Positions 27,271 to 35,430 of a stretch of DNA of 64,000 nt are shown piece by piece. Numbering within the stretch: position 1 is the stretch's first letter; each line of letters starts with the position of its first letter. The DNA lies in NCBI RefSeq assembly GCF_029433255.1, contig NZ_JAQTHU010000001.1, forward strand, positions 620,001 through 684,000, in the 5' to 3' direction. The translations under genes were made by a program, and so were the position numbers. Origin of the DNA: Lactobacillus sp. ESL0791. Its GTDB lineage: Bacteria > Bacillota > Bacilli > Lactobacillales > Lactobacillaceae. The notes under the pieces were generated by a model. The model made no database searches and was not told the DNA's origin. It was given only the letters and a program-made list of their open reading frames with translations.

Positions 27271-28030
27271 ACTTACTTTGGTTAAGATCGGAATCAAGAA
27301 GGGCTTTTCGTCTAAGTACGCCCTTGTTTTCTATCTTTTTTCGGCTTTAATTTCGGTTATCGTCCAATACTTTTTATGGCAGGCAGTTCTTGTCGGTCGG
27401 CCCGTTTCCGAGTTTAGGCAAACGGTCAGTTATCTGGTCTTGATGCAGCTTTTGACAATACTGTTTCCGAAAACAAGTTATGATATCAACGATGAGGTCA
27501 GAACGGGTGACATTTCAGTCAGCCTGCTCAAACCAATTTCGCTCTTTGATAAATATTTGTTTGAGGGGATTGGTTATTCACTTGCTAAACTTGTAATAGT
27601 CGGTCTACCCGAAATTTTAATTTACTTCTGCTTGCTTGACTTCAAGTTTTCAGTAACTGCTTTTTTAATGGTGACGATCGCGGCAATTTTTGCCTACCTG
27701 CTTTATTTTGAATTGGAACTGGTTATTGGCAGTTTTTCATTTTATACCTATAGTATCTGGGGCATTGCAACCTTTAAGTCGGCAATTTTGCTGATTCTGT
27801 CGGGGAACGACTTTCCGGCCAATTTTTATCCGGCGTTGATTAAGCAAATTGCTGGCGTGCTGCCTTTTCAGTATACTTTTGGCAGTGTAGGTTTGCTTGC
27901 ACAAAATCCAAGCGGGCATTATTTCCTCCAAGTTATTTGCTGGCAGATATTTTATCTGTTTGTACTCTACCTTATTTACAATTTATTGTTTAAGCGGTCG
28001 CTTGACCGGCTTGTAATTCAAGGAGGTTAG
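27260..28030 (+). CDS. ABC exporter permease 1 (ABC2_membrane_6-like)
   Basis: 256 residues with six hydrophobic segments and the characteristic DINDEVRTGDISVSLLKPIS stretch on the inside. The related motif in the next gene is HEGSLDQILVKPVNP, showing the two permeases are homologous. ATG 27260 lies inside the end of the ATPase gene, with AGGTGA at the right spacing; the frame continues up to GTG 27251. They presumably form a heterodimeric membrane channel with the ATPase. Confidence 0.82.
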   Translation: MQAKLTLVKIGIKKGFSSKYALVFYLFSALISVIVQYFLWQAVLVGRPVSEFRQTVSYLVLMQLLTILFPKTSYDINDEVRTGDISVSLLKPISLFDKYLFEGIGYSLAKLVIVGLPEILIYFCLLDFKFSVTAFLMVTIAAIFAYLLYFELELVIGSFSFYTYSIWGIATFKSAILLILSGNDFPANFYPALIKQIAGVLPFQYTFGSVGLLAQNPSGHYFLQVICWQIFYLFVLYLIYNLLFKRSLDRLVIQGG

Positions 28031-28033
28031 AGC

Positions 28034-28810
28034 ATGAGATATTTTAGATTGGCTTATGTTTATTTAAAAACAAATCTGAAGTCGTTAGCAATCTATGATG
28101 TTGATTTTTACTTTGCGATTATCGGGATGATGGTACAGAATGTGCTCAATATTGTTGCCCTGCGGTTTTTATTCAATCTGGTGCCGACGATTAAGGGCTT
28201 TACGTTCACGCAGTTGCTTTTGACTTACGCACTTGCTACCTTGTCATTTGCAATTTTCCGCTGCTTTTTCATCAATACCCTGAACATTTCTGACCATATT
28301 CATGAAGGTTCGCTTGACCAGATTCTGGTAAAACCGGTTAATCCACTTTTTCAGTTGATTAATGAACGAGTTGATGAAGACGCGTGGGGTGACTTATTAG
28401 TTGCATTGATTTTACTAATTGTTGTGGATCACTACCTGAAAAATCCTTGGTACATCACGCTGATGTTTATTTTTATTTCACTGTTTACTTCGTTAATCTT
28501 CCTGAGTCTGGCCCTGCTAGGCAACATGGTCTCGCTGCTGTCAAACGGACTTGCGGATTTAGCTTCAAGTGTCTTTGACTTTTTTGAGTTAAGTAAGTAC
28601 CCACTGGCAATTTATTCAGGGATATTAAAAGTGTTTTTGACTTTTGTGCTGCCGCTTGGCTGGGTGGCGGCAATTCCCCAAGAAAAAATTGCGGTTCATC
28701 ATGAATGGCTGTGGTTGGTTCTTATCCCGTTGGTTTGTGTTTTATTCTTTATATTGGTCTACCAAGTTTGGCGTTTGTTTTTGAATAATTATCAAAGCAC
28801 AGGAAGCTAA
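28034..28810 (+). CDS. ABC exporter permease 2 (ABC2_membrane_6-like)
   Basis: 258 residues, six TM segments, the coupling motif HEGSLDQILVKPVNPLFQLI and a Gly/Leu-rich GNMVSLLSNGLADLASSVFD segment. It begins three bases after permease 1 with AGGAGG just upstream, and ends the operon; a clear terminator follows at 28862. Confidence 0.82.
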   Translation: MRYFRLAYVYLKTNLKSLAIYDVDFYFAIIGMMVQNVLNIVALRFLFNLVPTIKGFTFTQLLLTYALATLSFAIFRCFFINTLNISDHIHEGSLDQILVKPVNPLFQLINERVDEDAWGDLLVALILLIVVDHYLKNPWYITLMFIFISLFTSLIFLSLALLGNMVSLLSNGLADLASSVFDFFELSKYPLAIYSGILKVFLTFVLPLGWVAAIPQEKIAVHHEWLWLVLIPLVCVLFFILVYQVWRLFLNNYQSTGS

Positions 28811-28861
28811 ATAAGTAGAACTTGGTGCACGCACAGTGTTAATTTTTCTGATTATAAAAGA

Positions 28862-28896
28862 AATAGGCTGTTCCCTATTGGAATAGCCTATTTTTG
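28862..28896 (+). terminator. Terminator after the ABC operon
   Basis: AATAGGCT pairs with AGCCTATT, with TTCC/GGAA inside, then a T run. Confidence 0.85.
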
Positions 28897-28939
28897 TAGT
28901 ATTATGATTATAGAAGAAATTACTTTTGAGGTGAATGTC

Positions 28940-29968
28940 ATGAAAAAAAGTAGAATAAGTATCATGTTGATAGCGGCTTTACTAGTCATTGCACCGGTAA
29001 TTAATATTAGTCAGGTGCAGGCGGAAACTACTACGCAAACGCCAAAGACTGGTCAGGGCACATTAATTTTAAGTCATGATGCAAATGTTTATGATAAAAA
29101 TGGTAATCGTTTAACTACTTATGCAGGCGGCAGCGCCGAATTGAAAGCGGGGACATCGGTCAAGCATGTTAAACGGATTAAAGCAATCAAGAATCCGTAC
29201 AATAAGCGTTATTCCTTCCATGATAGCCAATGGAAATGGTATTACCTGCCTTTTACAATTTTTAATGGTAAAAAATACTATGCGATCGCTGATGGCGGCT
29301 ACATTAGGGCAAGCAAGGTGCAGCAAATTGATGGGCACTATCTTTATACCAACCGGGTTAAATATCAGGTAGGTTCTGAATTTCGCGGCGGTATTCAGGT
29401 CTTTGACAGTAAAGAAAAAAATAGGAAAAGGGTACTCAAGCCGGGACAGCGGGTGATTTTGGATCGGTCTGCTAATGACGTGGATCTTTATGGTCATAGT
29501 ATTGATGGTGACGATGATGGGCTGAATTACCGCCTCAAGGGCACCAATCAATTTATTGACCTTGATGCCAATCCGGGCAAGCAGCTTTTGCTGCCAATGA
29601 GTAATTATATGGATGTTTACTTGCTGAACGATGCATACCTTTACACCGATAAGGGTGAAAAAGTTATCCATCATGTTGATCCTTCTAAAGAAATCGATTT
29701 GGGCAATGAAGACAAAGCAAATGCCCAATCATCTTTTGCTCGCAAACTGGTGAAGGGCGATTTGCAGCCAGTTGCTAATGCACTTTACATTTGGGTGCCT
29801 GAAGACCAAAAGGCTGAACTATTCTATGAATTGCAAAATAAGAGTATTTACGCGGAAGATGCATCTGAACTATTTGTTAAGGCTGCAGATGTTAAGTATG
29901 CTTATGGACCGAAGGTAAAGCCAAGTAATACGGCAAAGGATGCCGAGGCTAATAAGCAAGAACAATAA
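28940..29968 (+). CDS. Secreted SLAP-domain surface protein A
   Basis: 342 residues. Signal peptide MKKSRISIMLIAALL to VQA. The first SLAP-like module (about 35-140) has LSHDANVYDKNGNRL, then a WKWYYLPFTIFNGKKYYAI stretch and GGYIRASKVQQIDG. A middle part contains YRLKGTNQFIDL, and a final SLAP-like half repeats LYIWVPEDQKAELFYELQN with VKAADVKYAYGPK. SLAP modules anchor proteins to lactobacillar cell-wall polymers, so this is probably a non-covalently attached surface protein. ATG 28940 sits behind GAGGTG; the frame extends to 28904. It is the first of a tandem family of four here plus two more at 44660 and 47161. Confidence 0.82.
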   Translation: MKKSRISIMLIAALLVIAPVINISQVQAETTTQTPKTGQGTLILSHDANVYDKNGNRLTTYAGGSAELKAGTSVKHVKRIKAIKNPYNKRYSFHDSQWKWYYLPFTIFNGKKYYAIADGGYIRASKVQQIDGHYLYTNRVKYQVGSEFRGGIQVFDSKEKNRKRVLKPGQRVILDRSANDVDLYGHSIDGDDDGLNYRLKGTNQFIDLDANPGKQLLLPMSNYMDVYLLNDAYLYTDKGEKVIHHVDPSKEIDLGNEDKANAQSSFARKLVKGDLQPVANALYIWVPEDQKAELFYELQNKSIYAEDASELFVKAADVKYAYGPKVKPSNTAKDAEANKQEQ

Positions 29969-29984
29969 AAATTGAAAAAAATTA

Positions 29985-30023
29985 ATGCTGGTGAAAATAT
30001 TATTTTTCACCGGTATTTTTTTG
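29985..30023 (+). terminator. Terminator after SLAP protein A
   Basis: CTGGTGAAAA pairs with TTTTCACCGG, then a T run. Confidence 0.75.
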
Positions 30024-30169
30024 CGTTGATTAATAAGCTGCACTTTTTCTACTTTTTATTTGGAACGAAATGTTAAAGTTTTAAACTGCCTGTTAAGCAA
30101 GAGTAAATTTTATGTTACTGTATAGCTTATAGGATAAAAAAATCCTAACTATAAACTATGAGGTGCAAA

Positions 30170-31225
30170 ATGAAAAAGAATAAAAAAATAATTACAATGT
30201 TGTCAGCTGTACTGCTACTGACTGCGCCAACAACAGCAGCTGCCACTGGTAACCAGGCTCACGCAGCGCAAACTGACCAACAAGCAAATGAAAAACAGGG
30301 CAAACTGACTTTGAATCACAATACCCGTATTTACAACAAGAAAGGGCAAAAGCTGTGGAGTTACCGTGGCGGCAGCTCGCTACTGAAAAAGAACACGGCA
30401 GTTACTTATGCAAGTACTGTGCAGCCAATTTCTGATCCGAGCACCAAGCGGTTTTCATACCATGACGATAACTGGGATTGGTATTACTTACCATATAAGA
30501 TGATTAAGGGACAGGAATATTACAGTATTGGTCATGGGGGCTATGTAAAAGCGGCTAATGTTGAACAAATTAATGGCTGTTATCTTTATGCTAGCTATCT
30601 AAAACTTCCAAGACTTCCGAAGGAATACTCTGAAGTACAGATTTTAGATAAAGATGGCAAAACAACTGGTAGAAAAGTTACTTTAGGCCGCCCATTAACT
30701 TTAGACAGAAGTACTGACAATGGAGGATTAAATGGTAGATATGCTGATGATGACGGTGATACCTCATATTTTAGAATTAAGGGGACAGATAATTTTGTCG
30801 GGCTAGATACTGCAGACGTTGTTCAGGGCCGGCAATTATTGCTGCCTTATAGCAATTATATGAATGTTGTATTCACCAATGCAGTAGATTTATATACAAG
30901 CAAGGGTGAAAAAGTGGTCCGTACGACTAATACTGGCAATCAAGGGATAATTCTTGGTAATCAGTCACAAACAAAAGTAGATGCTCCGACTACGGCCCAG
31001 ATTGGTAAAGGTCGAATTGAAATAGTCTCTAAGGAAATTTATCTTTGGGTGCCAGAAGAGCATAAAGCTGAACTGTTTTATCAACTTCAAGCTGATGATT
31101 TGTCTCATGAATTTAAAACAGATTTGTTTGTTAAAGCAACTGAAGCTAAATACGCATATGGACCACAGCTAATGCCAAGTAATACGGCGGAAGATGTGCA
31201 AGCTCCTACTGTACCAAATAAATAG
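30170..31225 (+). CDS. Secreted SLAP-domain surface protein B
   Basis: 351 residues. Signal peptide with an Ala/Thr-rich end near AHAAQTD. The SLAP-like module has LNHNTRIYNKKGQKLWSY, DDNWDWYYLPYKMIKGQEYY and SIGHGGYVKAANVEQING. The C-terminal half has YFRIKGTDNF, IYLWVPEEHKAELFYQL and ATEAKYAYGPQ, as in protein A, and it ends EDVQAPTVPNK. The last 20 codons and the following terminator are nearly the same as in the gene ending at 34481, evidence of recombination. ATG 30170 behind GAGGTG. Likely wall-bound by SLAP. Confidence 0.82.
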   Translation: MKKNKKIITMLSAVLLLTAPTTAAATGNQAHAAQTDQQANEKQGKLTLNHNTRIYNKKGQKLWSYRGGSSLLKKNTAVTYASTVQPISDPSTKRFSYHDDNWDWYYLPYKMIKGQEYYSIGHGGYVKAANVEQINGCYLYASYLKLPRLPKEYSEVQILDKDGKTTGRKVTLGRPLTLDRSTDNGGLNGRYADDDGDTSYFRIKGTDNFVGLDTADVVQGRQLLLPYSNYMNVVFTNAVDLYTSKGEKVVRTTNTGNQGIILGNQSQTKVDAPTTAQIGKGRIEIVSKEIYLWVPEEHKAELFYQLQADDLSHEFKTDLFVKATEAKYAYGPQLMPSNTAEDVQAPTVPNK

Positions 31226-31239
31226 TCATAATTAATGTT

Positions 31240-31275
31240 AAAACCAGTTGCTGTTGTAGGTAGCTGGTTTTTAGT
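31240..31275 (+). terminator. Terminator after SLAP protein B
   Basis: AAACCAG pairs with CTGGTTT around TTGCTGTTGTAGGTAG, then a T run. Confidence 0.7.
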
Positions 31276-31410
31276 TTAAATATAGATATAGCAAATATTG
31301 ATTTTAAATTTATTCTTGCTATACTTAAAATATGAAAAAATAAAAATTTAAGAGTTATACTCGACTTGATAGACATAATGAATTTAAGGAATTTTATCAA
31401 GCTTTGAATA

Positions 31411-31735
31411 AAAGTGTCTGGGAAAAAACTAGATACGAAAAGGAACGTTAGTTTTTAATATTAACGTTCCTTTTTGGATATAAATAATTAATCGGATTAT
31501 GCTGCAAAAAACTTATCTAAGTTAAAAATAATTCCAGCAATATTCGATTTTTATAGATGTGTTTAAAGCATATCTATAAAAATTAGAGTTTTTTCCCAGA
31601 CACTTTCTAATCCAAGTTAAGTGTATGAATAACTTATTTAATGTTTTAAACCGGAATGATTCTGGCAGCATTCGATTTTTATGGATGCGTTTAAAGCATA
31701 TCTATAAAAATTAGAGTTTTTTCCCCAGACACTTT
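31411..31735. mobile_element. Insertion-element remnant with 20-base inverted ends and a duplicated right end
   Basis: AAAGTGTCTGGGAAAAAACT at 31411-31430 is a perfect 20-base inverted repeat of 31587-31606. The right-end block, about 100 bases (31510-31606), recurs at 31631-31735 with a few changes. Each copy contains an internal hairpin (TTTTTATAGAT with ATCTATAAAAA). No transposase is encoded. This fits a gutted insertion sequence or MITE whose right end was duplicated. A separate hairpin (AAAGGAACGTTA with TAACGTTCCTTTTT) lies at 31438-31474. The rest of 31276-31824 shows no gene. Family not identified. Confidence 0.55.
31510..31735. repeat. Tandem pair of ~100-base repeats
   Basis: Copies at 31510-31606 and 31631-31735 share long identical runs, including TTTAAAGCATATCTATAAAA and the terminal CCCAGACACTTT. 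The second copy has an extra C and a few substitutions. Confidence 0.75.
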
Positions 31736-31824
31736 AATATAGTGAGCTCAGCATAGCAATAATTAGTCAAGATGCTTGAGGTTCCAACCTTAGATCACGA
31801 TATTTTAGCCTCTCTTGCTGTAAA

Positions 31825-32208
31825 TTATTTATAGAATTCATGAAGTTTTTCAGAATAATGTACTGGAAGCTTATGGTTAAAGTAGTAAGCCTTAATCTTG
31901 TCTTTCTTATTATTAAAGATTAAGGCCCGATAAGTCTTGCCTTTGTAAGTAAGATGAGTAAGAGACAGGTATTGTTTGTAAGTTGGGGTCTTGGTACCTG
32001 GATAGATCAAATATTTATTGGAATTGTATTTCTTCACGGTTACCTCATGCGGATAAGGCTTGGTACCAGTACTATAGAAAGCTTCAGTTGTTTTAGTATA
32101 TTTTTGAATAGAATAGGTCTTGCCATAATCGAGTTGGTACCACTTGCCCCAGAATTTTTTAGGAATCGTGTGACTAACTTTGACCGGGAGCTTGATCGGA
32201 TTTACCAA
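31825..32208 (-). pseudogene. 5'-truncated surface-protein fragment
   Basis: 127 codons read leftwards with no ATG: only a TTG at 32208, and an in-frame stop 33 bases upstream. The sequence is Tyr/Lys/Thr-rich and beta-like (KKFWGKWYQLDYGKTYSI, NSNKYLIYPGTKTP), similar in flavour to the C-terminal domains of secreted lactobacillar proteins. There is no signal peptide, so the front end is probably lost. It lies between the insertion remnant and SLAP genes on the opposite strand. The upstream gap 32209-32485 holds only the promoter region of the next gene. Confidence 0.5.
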
Positions 32209-32485
32209 GTTTCTGCTTAAAAAGTGTTCAATTTAATATTGCAATTCTCGATAATTTTTTACACAAATTAAAATCAAAACCTAGAATAATCAAAATCATT
32301 TATTTCATAGCACCAACAGATAGAAAATAGACTTTGATTGAGTTAAGTTATCTGCTGTTAAAGATAATTGATTTTTAATTTTAATGAAATTCTAAAGCTT
32401 TGAATTTGAATATTAATTAATACTACTTTTGTACTAAACTCTATCTTATAGAACGAAAAGTGTAATCATGCTTTTGAGGTAAAAA

Positions 32486-32630
32486 ATGAAAAAGAATAAA
32501 AAATTAATTACGATGCTGTCAGCAGCAATGATAATGACTGCTCCGGCAGCGATAGTTGCTAACAGTAATCAAACTTACGCTGCGCAAAGCACTGACCAGC
32601 GAACAAATGAAAAACAAGGGACGTTGACCT
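32486..32630 (+). repeat. Near-identical 5' segment shared with 33519-33663
   Basis: The two gene starts match essentially base for base from the ATG through the signal peptide, while the regions just upstream of the ATGs differ. Identity begins abruptly at the start codon, which points to gene conversion rather than whole-locus duplication. Confidence 0.8.
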
Positions 32631-33409
32631 TGAATCATAGTACCCGCGTTTATAATAAAAATGGACAAAAATTGCGGAGTTACAATGGCGGCAGTTCACT
32701 ACTGAAAAAAGGTGCGGCAATTGCTTATTCTGGCAAGGTGCAATCAATTACCGATCCAAGCAGTAAGCGATATTCTTATCATGATGATGAATGGAATTGG
32801 TTCTATCTTCCATATAATACGATCAAAGGTCAAGAATACTACAGTATTGGTCATGGAGGTTATGTTAAGGCTGTAAATGTAAACAGTATTAATGGAAACT
32901 TTCTTTATGTAGATAATGCTGCTGGCGTAACAAAAGAATTTGGTAAGCAAAAAATTTCTCTTTATGATTCTCATGGGAAAAAATTAGATAAATATTTGGG
33001 ATCTAATCAAAAGATAATTATTGATAGAATTGCCACTGCAGACAGTTTTGATTCAATGATTGATAACTTAAATGGTACAGCTACTTTTTATCGAATAAAA
33101 GATACTAATGAATTTGTTAATACGTATGCTATTAAAACAAATTTAAGGCAAAAACTACAAGTATTTAGTGATTATACACAAGTTTATTTTGTAAATGATG
33201 CAAAAGCATATACTAAATTAGGTAAAACAACAAATACCACCTTTAAGAAGGGCGATATTTGTTCAATATCAAACGTTGCTACAAGTATGAGTGACCCTGA
33301 TGACAACAAGACAGAAACATTCTATCGAATATCTGATAGCACTAATTTATTCATTAAAGCAAACGATGTTAAATATATTAGTGGTCCTAAGCTTAATTCT
33401 TTAAACTAA
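32486..33409 (+). CDS. Secreted SLAP-domain surface protein C
   Basis: 307 residues. Signal peptide ends near NQTYAAQS. The SLAP-like module has LNHSTRVYNKNGQKLRSY, DDEWNWFYLPYNTIKGQEYY and SIGHGGYVKAVNV. The second half has FYRIKDTNEFVNTY and a short C-terminus, LFIKANDVKYISGPKLNSLN, lacking the VPTVPNK tail of proteins B and D. The first 140 or so bases are identical to those of the next gene and similarity stays high to about 32880, after which they diverge. GAGGTAAAAA precedes the ATG. Probably wall-attached. Confidence 0.82.
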   Translation: MKKNKKLITMLSAAMIMTAPAAIVANSNQTYAAQSTDQRTNEKQGTLTLNHSTRVYNKNGQKLRSYNGGSSLLKKGAAIAYSGKVQSITDPSSKRYSYHDDEWNWFYLPYNTIKGQEYYSIGHGGYVKAVNVNSINGNFLYVDNAAGVTKEFGKQKISLYDSHGKKLDKYLGSNQKIIIDRIATADSFDSMIDNLNGTATFYRIKDTNEFVNTYAIKTNLRQKLQVFSDYTQVYFVNDAKAYTKLGKTTNTTFKKGDICSISNVATSMSDPDDNKTETFYRISDSTNLFIKANDVKYISGPKLNSLN

Positions 33410-33518
33410 GGAAACCTTGCTTTAAGCAAAAGAACTAGGAATTAGTTCCAAAAATTATATTTGCATTTAATAATTTTCTAGTTTAAGGAGTTATTAAAAT
33501 TTTACTCTGAGGTAAAAG

Positions 33519-34481
33519 ATGAAAAAGAATAAAAAATTAATTACGATGCTGTCAGCAGCAATGATAATGACTGCTCCGGCAGCGATAGTTGCTAACAGTA
33601 ATCAAACTTACGCTGCGCAAAGCACTGACCAGCGAACAAATGAAAAACAAGGGACGTTGACTTTGAATCATAGTACCCGCGTTTATAATAAAAATGGACA
33701 AAAATTGCGGAGTTACAATGGCGGTAGTTCGCTACTGAAAAAAGGTGCAGCAATTGCCTATTCTGGCAAGGTGCAATCACTTACCGATCCAAGCAGTAAA
33801 CGGTATTCTTATCACGATGATGAATGGAATTGGTTTTATCTTCCATATAAGACTATTAAAGGCAAGGAATACTACAGTATTGGTCATGGTGGCTATATTA
33901 AGGCAGTAAATGTTAAAAAAATCAATGGCCAATTTGTTTATATTAATGAGATTAATGGCTCAACAGTAGAATCAGGTGGACACTCCAAAATAGCTCTCTA
34001 TGACAGCCATGGTAGACAACTTGATAAGTACCTAAAACCTGGTAAAAAATTAATTTTCGACAGAACAGCCAATATTGATGATTTTGATGCGATGAACGAT
34101 GTATACAATGGTATACCGAATTTTTACAGAATAAAAAACACTGATGAATTTATAAGTACACATTACACTAAAGTCAATTTAAGACAAGAATTACATTGGT
34201 TTAGTGATTATACGCAAGTTGGCTTTATAAATGATGCTAAAACATATGATAGATCAGGTAAAATAACAAAGACAATTTTTAAAAAGGGCGATATTTGTAC
34301 AGTATCACGTGCTGTAAGCACGATAGATCCGGATACTAATACGACCGTAACTTTTTATCAAGTATCTAATGATACAAATTTGTTTATTAAAGCATCCGAT
34401 GTTAAATATATTGATGGACCTAAATTGGATCTAAGTAATACGGCAGAAGATGTCCAAGTTCCTACTGTACCAAATAAATAG
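33519..34481 (+). CDS. Secreted SLAP-domain surface protein D, mosaic of C and B
   Basis: 320 residues. The 5' part (signal peptide and first SLAP-like module) is almost identical to gene C. The middle diverges. The 3' end, coding SNTAEDVQVPTVPNK, and the following terminator closely match gene B. So D looks assembled by recombination or gene conversion between paralogues. GAGGTAAAAG ribosome site before ATG 33519. Variable exposed middles with conserved ends suggest antigenic or adhesive diversification, which is inference. Confidence 0.82.
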   Translation: MKKNKKLITMLSAAMIMTAPAAIVANSNQTYAAQSTDQRTNEKQGTLTLNHSTRVYNKNGQKLRSYNGGSSLLKKGAAIAYSGKVQSLTDPSSKRYSYHDDEWNWFYLPYKTIKGKEYYSIGHGGYIKAVNVKKINGQFVYINEINGSTVESGGHSKIALYDSHGRQLDKYLKPGKKLIFDRTANIDDFDAMNDVYNGIPNFYRIKNTDEFISTHYTKVNLRQELHWFSDYTQVGFINDAKTYDRSGKITKTIFKKGDICTVSRAVSTIDPDTNTTVTFYQVSNDTNLFIKASDVKYIDGPKLDLSNTAEDVQVPTVPNK

Positions 34482-34497
34482 TCATAATTAATGTTAA

Positions 34498-34531
34498 GGC
34501 CAGCTACTGTTGCAAGTAGCTGGTTTTTAGT
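34498..34531 (+). terminator. Terminator after SLAP protein D
   Basis: CCAGCTACT pairs with AGTAGCTGG, then a T run; closely related to the terminator after SLAP protein B. Confidence 0.8.
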
Positions 34532-34616
34532 AGTTATTTGATCAAGCATGTCTTAGTGTGATAAAATTTTTTGATTTGGCAAAAATATATGTCGAAATTG
34601 TTTAAACAAGCTTAAA

Positions 34617-34632
34617 TTATAAAAACTTATAA
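34617..34632. promoter_or_regulatory. Inverted repeat upstream of relB-like gene
   Basis: TTATAA AAAC TTATAA at 34617-34632, in the promoter region of the toxin-antitoxin pair. RelB antitoxins commonly autorepress at such palindromes. Weak on its own. Confidence 0.35.
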
Positions 34633-34692
34633 TAATTATGACTGCAAAAAGGTGGCATAATGAAGTCAATTAAGTGAAAGAAAGTGATGATT

Positions 34693-34980
34693 ATGGCAAT
34701 TAGTACAACTACGGTGCGCATGAATGCCAATCTTAAAGATGAATTGACTAAAGAACTAAATAATATTGGGTTAAGTGTCAACGCCTATTTTAATTTAGCT
34801 GCAAAACAGTTGGTACTTCAGAAAAAAGTTCCTTTTGAAGTTCTTACAGAAACAGAGGAACCTTCTGAGAAAACTAAAAAGGCCCTGATTTTAGCTGAAG
34901 CAAAAGAATTAGGGTTAATATCTGATGATACGCCTGAATTTAATAATGTCGATGAATTAATGAAATTTTTGAACAAATGA
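34693..34980 (+). CDS. RelB/DinJ family antitoxin
   Basis: 95 residues. The N-terminal ribbon-helix-helix reads MAISTTTVRMNANLKDELTK and NIGLSVNAYFNLAAKQLV, the RelB/DinJ pattern. The acidic C-terminal half is the toxin-binding part. ATG 34693 is preferred; GTG 34684 and ATG 34687 lie in the weak ribosome region. The stop overlaps the toxin start as ATGA at 34977-34980. The adjacent toxin carries a nonsense codon, so the antitoxin may now be orphaned. Confidence 0.85.
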   Translation: MAISTTTVRMNANLKDELTKELNNIGLSVNAYFNLAAKQLVLQKKVPFEVLTETEEPSEKTKKALILAEAKELGLISDDTPEFNNVDELMKFLNK

Positions 34981-35288
34981 CTTACAAATTGAAACCAGAG
35001 CCGTAGTTTAAAAAGGATTATCAAAAACTTAAAAAGACTCATCCAGAACTGATTGTGGATTTACGTCAGGCACTTGAACAATTAACAATATTTGGCATGG
35101 TAAATATGTCTTATCAACCGCATTTGCTCAACCATCTTAAAGAAAAATACAGTGGCTTTTATGAATTTCATTTGGCAGATGGCAAAGTTGATGTACTTGT
35201 CATTTATATGCCGCATAAAACTGAACCCGCGATTAGATTGATTAGAATTGGTAGCCACAATGATTTATTTCATGAAACTACTAAATAA
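34977..35288 (+). pseudogene. YafQ/RelE-type toxin with in-frame TAG at codon 10
   Basis: Starting at the ATGA overlap, the frame reads nine codons (MTYKLKPEP), then TAG at 35004-35006, then 93 open codons. These encode FKKDYQKLKKTHPEL, HLADGKVDVLVIYMP and the C-terminal RLIRIGSHNDLF, the signature of YafQ/RelE mRNA interferases. A single CAG or GAG to TAG change would explain it. The rest is intact and retains the conserved C-terminal His-Asp-Leu-Phe. An internal GTG at 35055 could give a 77-residue form without the N-terminal helix. Probably an inactive toxin. Confidence 0.75.
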
Positions 35289-35300
35289 AAATTCAATTAT

Positions 35301-35338
35301 CTTAAGCCAGTTACTTAATTAGTGAGTAACTGGTTTTT
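35301..35338 (+). terminator. Terminator after toxin remnant
   Basis: CCAGTTACT pairs with AGTAACTGG, followed by TTTTT. Confidence 0.75.
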
Positions 35339-35357
35339 ATATTCTGTATAATTTTTC

Positions 35358-35407
35358 TAAAAAAAGCCCCAACCAGTTGATTAGTTTGGTTAACCAACTG
35401 CTGGGGT
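35358..35407 (-). terminator. Terminator of the minus-strand ABC exporter
   Basis: Read on the minus strand, CCCCA pairs with TGGGG and CAGTTG with CAACTG, followed by a run of T. Confidence 0.75.
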
Positions 35408-35430
35408 TTAGTAATAAATAGAAAGATTAT

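Noticed and set aside
29111..29728. 205-codon open frame opposite SLAP protein A
   Set aside because: Mirror frame of a well-supported gene with a signal peptide and ribosome site; no start signal of its own.
31318..31449. Short frame reading FKSYTRLDRHNEFKEF in the insertion remnant
   Set aside because: No in-frame start codon, and it overlaps the inverted repeat; treated as part of the remnant.
35055..35288. A separate 77-residue gene
   Set aside because: It is the downstream part of the nonsense-broken YafQ-type toxin frame, not an independent gene.
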